Assembly (NCBI GenBank): GCA_965223045.1
Contig: CBDCVN010000013.1
Span: 2,852,001 to 2,916,000, forward strand
Source: CBDCVN01 sp965223045
GTDB taxonomy: Bacteria > Deinococcota > Deinococci > Deinococcales > Trueperaceae
Direction: 5' to 3'
Length of the DNA: 64,000 nt
Under the pieces are notes generated by a model. That model did no database searches. It worked only from the letters and a program-made list of their open reading frames with translations, and was not told where the DNA came from. A program made the position numbers and the translations under genes. Positions 43,875 to 52,946 of the stretch are shown here, in pieces (the stretch's first letter is position 1; the number at the start of each line of letters is the position of its first letter).

Positions 43875-45548
43875 TTATTTTAGAGCTATTTCTTCTGAAA
43901 CAAACTTTGCAATTTGTTCTATCTCTTTTAGGCTCAAAATCACATCAAACGCTGGCATTAACCCTTTGCCATCACGAATAGTTCTTGTCACCCGAGCTTC
44001 TGTCAATCTTGTATTACCCCTTAAACTAATAGCACTACCACCTTCCCCCTGAGCACCATGACAAGCAATGCAATTAGCTTGATAAAGCCTTTGGCCTACA
44101 CTGGTAAACTCTTCTCCCTCTCTACCTTCTGAGTTGCCAGTTAGCCGTGCTCGAGCTTGAACAATCAAACTAGGTACCCGACCAGCAGAGTCTTCACCGC
44201 CTGCTAGTTCAATGTATTCTTCCCAAACAGCTATAGCCTCAGAATAATTCTGCAGACTAAAGTAAGCGTTACCTAAAAAAAGTAAGGTATTTAGATTTCG
44301 CACATTTGCCCCTGTGTCATAACCTTTTGCCAAAGAAATTATAGCTTCTTTAGTCTGGCTACTAATAAGCGTAGCTTGATGGCTTTGTAAACTCAAATAA
44401 GCATTTTCTAAGAAAAGTGATTTATCTAGGCCTTGTGTACTCTGCCTTTTTTCTAGCTCACGGGCTCTTCTTAGAAGAGTAATAGCTTCTTCAGTGCTAC
44501 CCCTAATAAACATAACTTGCCCTACACGGCTTAGAGCCAAGGTATTATTAGGATTGTAATCTCTTAGAATTCGTAAATAAGCGTACTGAGCAAGCTGACG
44601 TTGTTCTAAATGCCAAAAAGTATCAGCAAATTCCATTAGATTAGCTTCATTAGGATTTTCTTCTATAGCTTCATATTTAGAAGCTAAGCCCCTTACCATA
44701 GCTAAACGCTCTTTGGTAGTTTCATCATCTGCACCTTCCGGAGTAGCAATATAAGATCGCCAAAGTTCTATGGCATTTTCTAAATTACCTAAATTAAAGT
44801 AAATTTCTGCTAAGGTAATCAGCATTTCAGGATCATCAGGGTTAAGTTGACGTGCCTTGTTAAAGTTAGTTAGTGCTTTATCAGGTTCACTTTGAAACTG
44901 GCTTAATCCTAAGCGAAAATATGCTGTTGCCGGTAATTCTGAGTACTCCTTAACAAGGTTTTCATAAGTATCTATTGCTGCACTAACTTGTTCATCATCT
45001 TCAAAGCGAAAACCTATTTCCCACTGCGCCTCAGCCAGAGCTAACTTGCTCTCAAGGCTAGGGTCTTTATTAACTGCTTGTTGCAACTTACGCAACCTAC
45101 GACCTGCTTCTAATTGCTCATCAAAAGCTGTAGTAACACTTGCCCCTGAACCTATTCTAGGTAAGACATATCCTCCCATCACCACTGCACTTATCAACAC
45201 AAAAGCCAAGAGGCCTAAAGCAACATAAGGAAAGGTATGCCGTTTTTTAGGAGTATATGGCTTAGCACCTTTTATGTCCGCTTGCCTTTCATCTAATGCC
45301 CTAAGGACTTGGGCAGCCTTAGCTTCGTATCGTGCTCTTAAAGAATCACGCCGCTCTACAGGTAAATCTTCTCTTGTTTCTAACTCCAAAATTGCCCTAA
45401 AGAGAGCTTCTCGCTCTTCCTCTAGCTCTGTGGCAACAGGGTCAGTTTCCTTAGGTAAAGGGTCAGCTTGCTTAGGAAATATAAGTGGAATAGATACATA
45501 GAGAAATAGGAGTACCGCTAAGATAGCAACAACTATGAACGTAAGCAT
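43875..45548 (-). CDS. CcmI-like TPR protein fused to a C-terminal cytochrome c domain
   Basis: The 557-residue protein has a membrane helix at ~3-22, a coiled helical region (EEEREALFRAILELETREDLP, typical of CcmI/CycH) and a second helix at ~108-130. Many TPR-type repeats follow (AAIDTYENLVKEY, TAYFRLGLSQFQ, PEMLITLAEIYFNLGNLENAIELW). The end is a mono-haem cytochrome c domain: haem-attachment CIACHGAQGEGG and a distal Met in GLMPAFDVILS. CcmI delivers apocytochrome c for haem ligation; having its own haem domain is unusual. It starts directly after the ccmH stop. Confidence 0.88.
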   Translation of the reverse strand: MLTFIVVAILAVLLFLYVSIPLIFPKQADPLPKETDPVATELEEEREALFRAILELETREDLPVERRDSLRARYEAKAAQVLRALDERQADIKGAKPYTPKKRHTFPYVALGLLAFVLISAVVMGGYVLPRIGSGASVTTAFDEQLEAGRRLRKLQQAVNKDPSLESKLALAEAQWEIGFRFEDDEQVSAAIDTYENLVKEYSELPATAYFRLGLSQFQSEPDKALTNFNKARQLNPDDPEMLITLAEIYFNLGNLENAIELWRSYIATPEGADDETTKERLAMVRGLASKYEAIEENPNEANLMEFADTFWHLEQRQLAQYAYLRILRDYNPNNTLALSRVGQVMFIRGSTEEAITLLRRARELEKRQSTQGLDKSLFLENAYLSLQSHQATLISSQTKEAIISLAKGYDTGANVRNLNTLLFLGNAYFSLQNYSEAIAVWEEYIELAGGEDSAGRVPSLIVQARARLTGNSEGREGEEFTSVGQRLYQANCIACHGAQGEGGSAISLRGNTRLTEARVTRTIRDGKGLMPAFDVILSLKEIEQIAKFVSEEIALK

Positions 45549-46004
45549 TTAGTTTTTCCCTGCATTGTGTAGAGCTTGACGCACACGCTCTAGGTCATCT
45601 TCTTGCACTTCCAAAGGCAGCCTTGTTTTCTTGAGCCATTTCTGGAAGAGAAAAACAAGTATCAACAAGGCTGCCAAACCTGCTGCTATGGGTAAGATCC
45701 ACACTACTAAGTGTAAACCCCTCTTAGGAGGGTTGAGTAGAATCCAATCCCCATAACGCTCCTCAAAAAAGGTTAATATGTCTGCTTTGCTTTTCCCAGC
45801 AATAAGTTGTTCTTGAATAATATTGCGGAACTCAACACTAGTAGTAGCATTGGAGTCTGCTGCTGATTCTGCGCGACATACGGGACACCGCAACTCACGG
45901 GCTATTTCAAAGACTTTTCGTTCGAGTTCCACATCCTGAGCCCAAGTAAAGCCAAAAATAGCTACTAAAATGCCTATAAAAAAGAGTAATCTATCTTTCA
46001 ACAC
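45549..46004 (-). CDS. ccmH: cytochrome c maturation protein CcmH (CycL-type)
   Basis: The 151-residue protein has a signal or anchor (LFFIGILVAIFGFTWAQ), the thiol-reducing motif ELRCPVC, then SVEFRNIIQEQLIAGKSKADILTFFEERYGDWILLNPPKRG and a C-terminal membrane helix (VVWILPIAAGLAALLILVFLF). It reduces the CXXCH cysteines of apocytochrome c in system I maturation. The stop abuts the start of the CcmI-like gene. The remaining ccm genes lie outside the window. Confidence 0.95.
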   Translation of the reverse strand: MLKDRLLFFIGILVAIFGFTWAQDVELERKVFEIARELRCPVCRAESAADSNATTSVEFRNIIQEQLIAGKSKADILTFFEERYGDWILLNPPKRGLHLVVWILPIAAGLAALLILVFLFQKWLKKTRLPLEVQEDDLERVRQALHNAGKN

Positions 46005-46314
46005 AAATAAACAACCTTTTCATTAAAGCAATCTAGCATTATATCCACCATGGGTAATGTAAAGCACAATTCAATAAGTAGCAGTATTCCAATAGAACTC
46101 CTAGGGCCAAGTTTTTAGAGTGGAAGTCTTTTGATAAAGAAACGAGGAAATGGAGAAATAATATGTTCCTAAAGGTGTCATTCTCCTCATCTCCCATACT
46201 CTTATGGCAAATAAAGCATATCAAGCATACATCTGAAAAAACTGAAACAACCACCTTTGCAAACACAAATAAAGTATTTACCTGTTAGAAAACTCATTCA
46301 AAGCTTTAAATAAA

Positions 46315-47688
46315 CTAAATATCTTTAAACTCAGCTATAAGCCTAGAAATTGTGTCTTTAGCGTCACCAAAAAGCATGCGAGTATTGCTCTTATAGAAAA
46401 GGGGGTTACTTACACCTGAAAAACCTGCACTCGTAGAACGTTTTAACACAAAGACATTTTTAGCTTTATCTACATCAATAATAGGCATACCATAGATTGG
46501 GCTATCTTTTTGTTCTCGAGCAGCAGTGTTAACTACATCATTAGCACCAATAACAATAGCTATATCAACAGAATCGATAATTGGGTTTACGTCCTCAGGT
46601 TCAACTAGCTTATCATAAGGCACATTTGCTTCAGCTAAAAGGACATTCATATGTCCGGGCATACGTCCAGCAACAGGGTGAATGACATATTCTACCTCTG
46701 TATCGTTTTCCTCTAAAAGTTCCCCCAATTCCCTTACCACGTGCTGTGCTTGGGCTACAGCCATGCCATAGCCGGGAACAATAACAACGCGATCTGCAGC
46801 CTCGAGCATAACAAACGCATCTTCCACACTAATATCTTTTATTTCGCCTTGGGCTTGGCTAATTCCACTAGTTTCTGGCTGTGCTCCAAAACCACCTAAA
46901 AGTACATTGAAGAGGCTACGATTCATAGCCTTACACATTATTCTAGTTAGAATCAGGCCACTTGCTCCTACTAGTGAACCTGCCACAATGAGTACACTAT
47001 TACCTATTGCAAAACCTGCTGCACTTGCTGCTAAACCTGAGTAACTATTAAGTAGTGAAATGACTATCGGCATGTCTGCCCCACCAATAGGAATAACTGC
47101 CAAAACTCCAAAGATAAAAGCAGCTACAATCAGAGGTATAAGGAAAATATATCCGCCTATTCTAGGTAACAGTGCTACCATTAAAACAAGGACAAATAGT
47201 CCACCCAAAATGACAGTGTTATAAAAACGTTGTTTCTCAAATAAAATGGGCTTACCCGAAATATGCCCAGCTAGCTTACCAAAAGCAACTAGAGAACCTG
47301 TAAAAGTTACTCCACCTATAAGAATAGCCAAAGCTATAACTAAACCTGTAAAGTTGTCAGCTTTGCCCACAGCATGAAATTGTGACCAACCAACTAGTAA
47401 ACTGGCAATGCCACCTGAACCATTAAAAAGTGCTACCATTTCTGGCATTTGGGTCATATGTACTTGGCGGGCAGCAACAGCTCCTATAGCACCTCCAATC
47501 AGTATTCCAACAAAAACCCACACATAATGAAGTCCACTAGTCAGTAAAACTGTAATGACGGCAAGTAACATGCCAATAGCTGAAATAAGATTGCCACGCC
47601 TAGCTGTTTGGGCACGGCCTAGCATTTTTAAGCCATATATAAAAAGTATTGAGGCTATTATGTAAACAAGATTTGTAAATGCATTCAT
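46315..47688 (-). CDS. pntB: NAD(P) transhydrogenase subunit beta
   Basis: The 457-residue protein has about nine membrane helices (proton channel) followed by the NADP(H)-binding domain III: VIVPGYGMAVAQAQHVVRELGELL, HPVAGRMPGHMNVLLAEANVPYDKL, IGANDVVNTAAREQKDSPIYGMPII and VLKRSTSAGFSGVSNPLF. It couples proton entry to NADPH formation. It is preceded by pntAB with a 15-base gap. Confidence 0.96.
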   Translation of the reverse strand: MNAFTNLVYIIASILFIYGLKMLGRAQTARRGNLISAIGMLLAVITVLLTSGLHYVWVFVGILIGGAIGAVAARQVHMTQMPEMVALFNGSGGIASLLVGWSQFHAVGKADNFTGLVIALAILIGGVTFTGSLVAFGKLAGHISGKPILFEKQRFYNTVILGGLFVLVLMVALLPRIGGYIFLIPLIVAAFIFGVLAVIPIGGADMPIVISLLNSYSGLAASAAGFAIGNSVLIVAGSLVGASGLILTRIMCKAMNRSLFNVLLGGFGAQPETSGISQAQGEIKDISVEDAFVMLEAADRVVIVPGYGMAVAQAQHVVRELGELLEENDTEVEYVIHPVAGRMPGHMNVLLAEANVPYDKLVEPEDVNPIIDSVDIAIVIGANDVVNTAAREQKDSPIYGMPIIDVDKAKNVFVLKRSTSAGFSGVSNPLFYKSNTRMLFGDAKDTISRLIAEFKDI

Positions 47689-47703
47689 AAAGGCTACCTC
47701 GAG

Positions 47704-47979
47704 CTACTTTTTCCCTACTTTGAACATCTTAAGCATACGGTCCGTTACTAAGTAACCACCTACTACATTAATGGTGGCAAATATAATTGCCAATAAGCCT
47801 AAGAAGATACCAAAAGGAGCATCGTTGGCTAAAGCAGCAATAGCGCCAACAAGAGTGATACCCGAAATAGCATTGGTACCTGACATAAGTGGGGTATGAA
47901 GTTGTGAGGGAACTTTAGTAATAAGTTCTAGACCTAGAAAGATAGCTAGAATAAAAATGAAGATGAGTAGTGTAGTCAT
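47704..47979 (-). CDS. pntAB: NAD(P) transhydrogenase subunit alpha part 2 (membrane part)
   Basis: The short protein has three or four membrane helices and matches the C-terminal membrane segment of PntA in split-alpha transhydrogenases (FIFILAIFLGLELITKVPSQLHTPLMSGTNAISGITLVGA). Start is the ATG at 47979, with GGAGG seven bases upstream; the ATG at 47991 would place that site inside the coding region. The NAD-binding subunit pntAA, normally immediately upstream, is missing here. Confidence 0.93.
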   Translation of the reverse strand: MTTLLIFIFILAIFLGLELITKVPSQLHTPLMSGTNAISGITLVGAIAALANDAPFGIFLGLLAIIFATINVVGGYLVTDRMLKMFKVGKK

Positions 47980-47991
47980 TAAATCCTCCAT

Positions 47992-48320
47992 ATAAGCTTT
48001 TGGTTTTCATTAGGTTTACCCAAGTTTATGTCCTCAGTATCTTGAGGTATTACTTCCTCTACTATAAACTAATACAAGCCTTTTATGTAGAATAGAAACA
48101 GATTAGGAAAGTCAGGTTTTATATCCTTACACTTAAACTCTTTAGAAAGCTGTGTTAGACAGCTAATTCATGCGATGTTAACGCCTTCTTTATATATTAG
48201 TATTATGAGAAGTAGAGTAAGTTTTACTTATATATTACAGTACAATATTGTTAAAAATTATATCTGTTGTGGGAAGACGGTCACAGTTATTTTATCACTA
48301 GTAGGGTATTTATCACTAAT
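47992..48320. other. gap between pntAB and the BTAD regulator
   Basis: On the minus strand a ~28-residue open frame (FIVEEVIPQDTEDINLGK onward) ends at the pntAB start with a TTTAATG overlap. It could be the tail of a lost gene, but nothing identifies it as pntAA. The rest is AT-rich leader sequence for the divergent BTAD gene. Confidence 0.4.
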
Positions 48321-48820
48321 ATGTCAAAAGATAGAACTACTATAAAAATAAAGCTTTTAGGAGCTCCTCAAGTCTTTCACAAAAGCTCAGGGCAAAGTCT
48401 TGCTTTCCACAAGTTAAATTTGCTCATTTTTTACTTAGTTTACAAAGCTAGTTGGGTCTCTAGGAAAGAGGTTGCCAACCTTCTTTACCCTGACTTGCCA
48501 CTGGGAAAAGCAAAAGGGAATATACGCAACTTGCTCAAACGGCTACGTAAAACCACTTTCTCTAATGCTTTAGAAACGAATGCTGATAATTTACGCTTGC
48601 TAGTAGCTAATGATGTAAGAGATTTTCAAGAAATTTTAAAAAATCAAAATTGGCAAGAAGCAGTAGAAATCTATACTGGAGATTTCTTACACTCATGTCT
48701 TGCAAGAAAAAATGTGTTTAGGACATAGAAGACTAAAATGGCTTGAGAGTAAAAATAGCCTAAATTCATGAAGAATTACCAATGAAACTTGCTTAGCAAA
48801 TTTCCCTAAATGATCTTTAA

Positions 48821-49963
48821 TTAAATTAAAACTCCACTTAATCCTTGTTCTGATAAACGTTCTCGAAAATATATCTTCTCCCTCAGTCTTTCACACTCCT
48901 TTTCCTTTGCTGCTAATATCCATTCCCCTATTAATACCTCTGCTATTTGCCTTGCTGCCTGTTCCATTGTTAGTTTGTGTCTTATATCTGTTCTTAACCC
49001 CTCTTTCGCTCTTTCTAACATCGCTAAGCTATATGCCAAAAACGTATGATATATCCACATCTTTATTCCTATTTCCGTCCTTAATCTCGTTTCTTTCAAT
49101 CCAAAATCATACTTTACGCTTTGAAAAAAAGTCTCTATCAACCATCTCATTCGATACCTTTTTCTTAACCACTTCCCTGAAGCTTTAAATGTTGAAACCG
49201 TATAATACATCTTGTATTTCCCATCTCTTCTTATTCGCGCACTACTGACTGTTAACTCTATTTCTCTTATGTCATGCAATCTTACTTTTGCTCCCCTTTT
49301 AACTTCACACACTTTCTGTCCTGTCACTAGTTTTCTATCTTTCCTTATTCCTACTATTGTCCTATCAAATCCTAGCTTTTTACACCCCCTGATTAATTCT
49401 TTTGTTCCAAATCCTGCATCTGCTAGCACTACTGTACGACTTGGCCACATTTCTGGTGGAAAGTCCTTTAGCATTTGTAATGCTAGTTTTACTTGTGTTG
49501 TTCTTCCTTTCCCTAAATATATACGAAATGCTAGAGGAAAAGATACATGCCCAACATGGGCATGTAGGACAACTATATGAATGCCAAATATCTTGTTAAA
49601 CAAAAACACAAAAGGCAATTTAACTCCTGTTTTTTCAATGCTGGTCAGGTCTACCTTAAGAGCAATGTGAGCGCGTCTACCACGACGATTTGCATTACTG
49701 TAAAGAAGCCAAAGGATACAAAGCTGCCATTCACTCAGAGTAGAAGAGAATTCTCTGTACATCCTAGTCGTGTGGTTAGCAAAGAAACGACTAGCAGTAC
49801 TGGGAGAAACTTCTTCAAGGTTTTGAAAAGTAGTTCTACTATTAGTTTTGAGGAAAAGATCGAGTAGGGCGAAAAGACACTTCAATTTGGTTTTAGTGTA
49901 CAAGGTCTTTATTTTTTCTAGTAGATCACGACTATGTTTATCATGAATTGGTATGCCGTTCAT
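48821..49963 (-). CDS. IS4-type DDE transposase with YREK signature
   Basis: The 380-residue transposase has DDE residues in IALKVDLTSIEKTG and VVLADAGFGTKELI. The C-terminal YREK motif is intact: Y-x2-R-x3-E-x6-K in YRMRWLIETFFQSVKYDFGL. The frame is complete. The MITE ends 21 bases before its start codon and has probably replaced or altered its promoter. Confidence 0.92.
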   Translation of the reverse strand: MNGIPIHDKHSRDLLEKIKTLYTKTKLKCLFALLDLFLKTNSRTTFQNLEEVSPSTASRFFANHTTRMYREFSSTLSEWQLCILWLLYSNANRRGRRAHIALKVDLTSIEKTGVKLPFVFLFNKIFGIHIVVLHAHVGHVSFPLAFRIYLGKGRTTQVKLALQMLKDFPPEMWPSRTVVLADAGFGTKELIRGCKKLGFDRTIVGIRKDRKLVTGQKVCEVKRGAKVRLHDIREIELTVSSARIRRDGKYKMYYTVSTFKASGKWLRKRYRMRWLIETFFQSVKYDFGLKETRLRTEIGIKMWIYHTFLAYSLAMLERAKEGLRTDIRHKLTMEQAARQIAEVLIGEWILAAKEKECERLREKIYFRERLSEQGLSGVLI

Positions 49964-49983
49964 ATAAAAACTTATTACACATT

Positions 49984-50144
49984 AGACTTGTTCAGAAATA
50001 AGCTAGCGTGCATTATAAAATGTACAATTGCTCAATTTAAAGCTCCGGAAATGCAAAATGTGACAGCTAAGTCTTAGCAAGGGTACAAATCTTTTATCTA
50101 ATGAGTCAACTATTTGGTCCAACATTTTGTTTCCGAACAACTCT
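49984..50144. mobile_element. 161-bp MITE-like element with IS5-type ends
   Basis: The left end AGACTTGTTCAGAAATAA resembles the right end of the IS at 52947-53935. The right end, read inwards, AGAGTTGTTCGGAAACA, differs by one base from the 6116 IS repeats. The interior has no coding frame. The flanking triplets are ATT and ACT, an imperfect version of the 3-base duplications (AAT, ATT) seen for the two full IS copies. Confidence 0.7.
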
Positions 50145-50592
50145 ACTATTTATATCTCTGACAAGGTTATTTATTTAAGATATGAATATCAAACGCTTAT
50201 CGCATTTCTGCTTCTCTGACAGGATTATTTATGCAAGACATGAGTTACAAGAACTTGATACAAAGAATCCTAGTTTTGAAACATGGTTGGAATTAGAAAG
50301 ACGAAGCTTACAAGAGGCTTATTCTTTTGCTGTTTTGCAATATGCTAGCTATTTAGAGCAAAAGCAAAGATTTACAGAGGTTACAACTCTACTTTATAGA
50401 ACTTTACAAGAAAACATCTTGAACGAAGAGCTAGTACAAGTTTATATGCGTTGTGCTCACCTAGCAGGTAAGCGTCAAAAAGCTCTAGAAATTTTTGAAC
50501 GTTTTAAGCAAGAGTTAAAAAAGGAGTTAGAAATAGCTCCACTAGTTAGTACCCTTAGTTTAGCTGAAACTATTAGACAAAATAATAATTAG

Positions 50593-50928
50593 TCCTTCTC
50601 TAACAATGTAAGCGTTTGAGATGACACGCTAATGACACGCCTTAATAGTAGTCTTTGTTGTAAGAAAGTGATGTACCAATCACCACTTTCTAATTCTTTA
50701 AAAATTACTTTTGTAATTGTTTCTAGTAATCTACAAGAAGAGCAGGCTACTAATAGCATTATTGTAGCAGGTGATACTTCTGGTAATTTAGCAACCAATA
50801 GCACTGGAGGAAGTGGCGGATTTGTTTGCAGGTATACCTTAAAGTATACCTTATACTTGCCAAGTAAGGTAACTAGTGGCTCAAGCTATAGAGCTTTCTA
50901 CACATGATTTGATAGTAAGGAGATTTTT
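50593..50928. other. 336-base region after the BTAD gene, no supported gene
   Basis: Open frames exist on both strands (50632-50907 plus, 50589-50804 minus). Neither has a ribosome-binding site or recognisable family features, and they contradict each other. Possibly the remains of a secreted protein gene; left unassigned. Confidence 0.4.
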
Positions 50929-51234
50929 ATGTTGATTTGGAAAGGTGCAGGCATTTTAGTACCAGTGATTGCAATAGGAATTCTTATGGTAATGCAAACA
51001 CTTGTTAACAGAATTTTTAGTGATACTACATATTACCGAGATAATGAATGGCCTGGATTATTAGCTATTTTGCTAGCTAGTTCACTTATATGGCTTTTGG
51101 GTAGGCTGTTTAATCGCTCAGCTTACCAAAACACAACAATAAAAATACATAAGCAACACACATTTTTCTTTATTGCTTTCGAGCACTGGGCATATATAGT
51201 AGCTGCATTAGGTTTATTGCTTTACTTTTTATAG
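50929..51234 (+). CDS. small membrane protein, unknown
   Basis: The 101-residue protein has three membrane helices (about residues 5-27, 42-60 and 78-100) and a basic loop NRSAYQNTTIKIHKQH. AAGGAG lies at good distance before the ATG. No family recognised. It begins a run of small orphan membrane and lipoprotein genes on the plus strand. Confidence 0.65.
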   Translation: MLIWKGAGILVPVIAIGILMVMQTLVNRIFSDTTYYRDNEWPGLLAILLASSLIWLLGRLFNRSAYQNTTIKIHKQHTFFFIAFEHWAYIVAALGLLLYFL

Positions 51235-51240
51235 GGGCAG

Positions 51241-51324
51241 GTGATTGGTTTGCTCGAGCAATCTCTTGCCTATGAAAACGCCCCTGAAATGCGTCAAATT
51301 GCTAAAGAGATAATATACGATTAA
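51241..51324 (+). pseudogene. possible DUF305 remnant
   Basis: The 27-residue frame VIGLLEQSLAYENAPEMRQI, AKEIIYD resembles the helix of DUF305 proteins (…A…L…DPEMR.LA.EII…). A stop lies just upstream in frame. A second tiny frame, MEDLGELTFPVSQIKLGELA onward, at 51342-51416 overlaps the next gene and is unassigned. Confidence 0.3.
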
Positions 51325-51403
51325 TTTTTAGAAAGATATTTTATGGAAGACCTTGGTGAATTAACTTTCCCTGTCTCGCAAATAAAGTTAGGAGAATTGG
51401 CTG

Positions 51404-52075
51404 GTGAATTATTATAAAAGCCGTGTAGTTACAGTAGTTACGGTAATACTCTGGATAATGGGATGTTCCTACAGTCTTGCAGATGATGCCATGGATATTA
51501 GTAACACCTTTTGGGAGTACATAGAGTCTGCAATAAACTCAGATGGGGAAAAGGCTGCAAATATTTTTTCCCAATCAGCACTTGACTATTGGAATCAACG
51601 CTTGAATGAAGCAAGCAAAATTCGTAAAAAGGAACTCTTAAAACTCCCTACCTATCAAATGTGTAACATCATAATTATTAGACAAAGAATAAAAGAAAAC
51701 GACAAAATTTTGCAGATGAGTGGTCAAGAATGGCTAGAGCATAGTTATTCAATGGGTTGGAATTCTAGTAGGGGACTAAATTTGATTCATTCTGACAAGG
51801 CTAATTTCGAATTAATACCAGAAGTTTCTGGAAATTTAGCTACATTAGCACTTAAATATGCAGGTCAGGTTTTACCTACTACATTTCCATTTATTAAAGA
51901 AGAAGGAATGTGGAAAATAGATGGAGAGAAGCAGTTTTTGGCTCTCGAGGACAATGCCGAGACAGGAAGAACACTACTAGAACAATCAAAGAAAACCTAT
52001 TGTAACACCCTTTTCCAAGCATTGTTTGGATATGCAATTCCAAAGGATTTATGGTTGCCGACAGAAGTCTGGTAA
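51404..52075 (+). CDS. lipoprotein, unknown function
   Basis: GTG start supported by AGGAG nine bases upstream. The N-terminus SRVVTVVTVILWIMGCSYS is a lipoprotein signal with lipobox IMGC. The mature 200 residues begin DISNTFWEYIESAINSDGEKAANIFSQSALDYWNQ, a pattern like NTF2-fold or DUF-type scaffold lipoproteins. No catalytic motif is visible. Confidence 0.7.
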   Translation: MNYYKSRVVTVVTVILWIMGCSYSLADDAMDISNTFWEYIESAINSDGEKAANIFSQSALDYWNQRLNEASKIRKKELLKLPTYQMCNIIIIRQRIKENDKILQMSGQEWLEHSYSMGWNSSRGLNLIHSDKANFELIPEVSGNLATLALKYAGQVLPTTFPFIKEEGMWKIDGEKQFLALEDNAETGRTLLEQSKKTYCNTLFQALFGYAIPKDLWLPTEVW

Positions 52076-52230
52076 GGTCTAAATACTTGAAGTATGTTTT
52101 GCACACCATTTTGCCTAAGCTACTTGCTAAAAGTAGTGCACGTAGGAAAGGTGAATTTGAGAGGGATTTAATTTTTAGGAAATCAGCTTAGCATAGTTTG
52201 CATGTTTTAGCCTACTACCAAGGAATTTTT

Positions 52231-52932
52231 ATGACATCAAAAAAATTTGTTTCAATTATTGCTGGCGTACTGATTTTATGTTCAGTAGTAACAAAGATTA
52301 TTGTTTATATCCTACAAACAGGCGATGTAAACATGCTTTTCCAAAGTATTCGTTTTGTACTCACTTGCTTGTTAGCCTATTCTCTTATCAGAGGATCAAA
52401 TCTAGGTAGATGGTTTAGCATTATTTTTGCAGGATACAATTCAGTTATTTATGTTGTTGTTTCTTTTATTGCTGGGATTGCTTTAATGACAAAGTCAATT
52501 GAAGAGATTAATGTTACAACGCAATTAATCGTCGCAATAATTGGATTGCTTCTAGGAATAGCTTACGGAGCATGTGTAATAGGGCTTCTGACACCCATTG
52601 CAAGAAAACATTTTGCCCAGAAAGGAGATTTGACAATAGAGAAAAGAAGAATATTCAAAGTGCCCTTAGCTGGTTGGATACTTCTAGGAATTTGGCTTGT
52701 AATTAATTTGGTAGCTATATTTATAGTGTCAAGAGAAGTAGATACTCAAGTTTCAGGATATGTTTTAGGACGCTTCATAGGAATAATTATTACCCCTTTT
52801 ATTCTTGCTTGGATTTTAACGGTTCCGATTTGGCTAGCTGGTCATCGTTCCCAAAAAGTTGCTAGTATTTCTTTTGTCGTTTTTTGTTGTTTTTTTATTT
52901 TAGGACTTACTTTTCAAAATATTCCCAGATAG
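52231..52932 (+). CDS. polytopic membrane protein, unknown
   Basis: The protein is about 233 residues with six membrane helices in two groups of three, separated by a basic loop (RKHFAQKGDLTIEKRRIFK). AAGGA six bases before the ATG at 52231 favours this start over the one at 52198. No family recognised. The following IS lies just beyond its stop codon and does not interrupt it. Confidence 0.7.
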   Translation: MTSKKFVSIIAGVLILCSVVTKIIVYILQTGDVNMLFQSIRFVLTCLLAYSLIRGSNLGRWFSIIFAGYNSVIYVVVSFIAGIALMTKSIEEINVTTQLIVAIIGLLLGIAYGACVIGLLTPIARKHFAQKGDLTIEKRRIFKVPLAGWILLGIWLVINLVAIFIVSREVDTQVSGYVLGRFIGIIITPFILAWILTVPIWLAGHRSQKVASISFVVFCCFFILGLTFQNIPR

Positions 52933-52946
52933 GTAAGTAAAATATT

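Larger units (their letters stand above)
48692..50244 (-). mobile_element. IS4-type insertion sequence (1,553 bp) with nested MITE
   Basis: Terminal inverted repeats CTCATGTCTTGCA (48692-48704) and TGCAAGACATGAG (50232-50244) are perfect. They are flanked by 5-base direct repeats TTACA (48687-48691 and 50245-50249). The single transposase runs on the minus strand. About 160 bp of the length upstream of the transposase is a separate MITE-like element, so the parent element would be about 1.39 kb. Confidence 0.9.
48321..50592 (+). pseudogene. BTAD-domain (SARP-like) transcriptional regulator split by an IS
   Basis: The 5' part (48321-48691) encodes an OmpR-type DNA-binding region (IKLLGAPQVFHKSSGQ, ISRKEVANLLYPDLPLGKAKGNIRNLLKRLRK pattern) ending YTGDFL. 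The 3' part (from 50250 to 50592) continues QELDTKNPSFETWLELERRSL and the TPR-like BTAD domain (VYMRCAHLAGKRQKALEIFERFKQELKKEL). Removing the IS at 48692-50244 and one TTACA copy joins them in frame as GDFLQELDTK, giving ~237 residues. The ATG at 48321 is preferred; a TTG at 48267 adds 18 residues. The intact form is a stand-alone SARP-like activator. Confidence 0.88.

Noticed and set aside
46039..46266. 75-residue minus-strand open frame between ccmH and pntB
   Set aside because: No ribosome-binding site, no recognisable domain, and composition unlike neighbouring genes. The 310-base gap shows nothing else I can support.
47992..48090. Short minus-strand frame ending at pntAB taken as a pntAA tail
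   Set aside because: Its residues (FIVEEVIPQDTEDINLGK) show no PntAA motif, so I list it only as an unassigned open frame.
50632..50907. 91-residue plus-strand frame after the BTAD gene
   Set aside because: No start signal, odd composition, and a competing minus-strand frame; kept only as an unassigned region.
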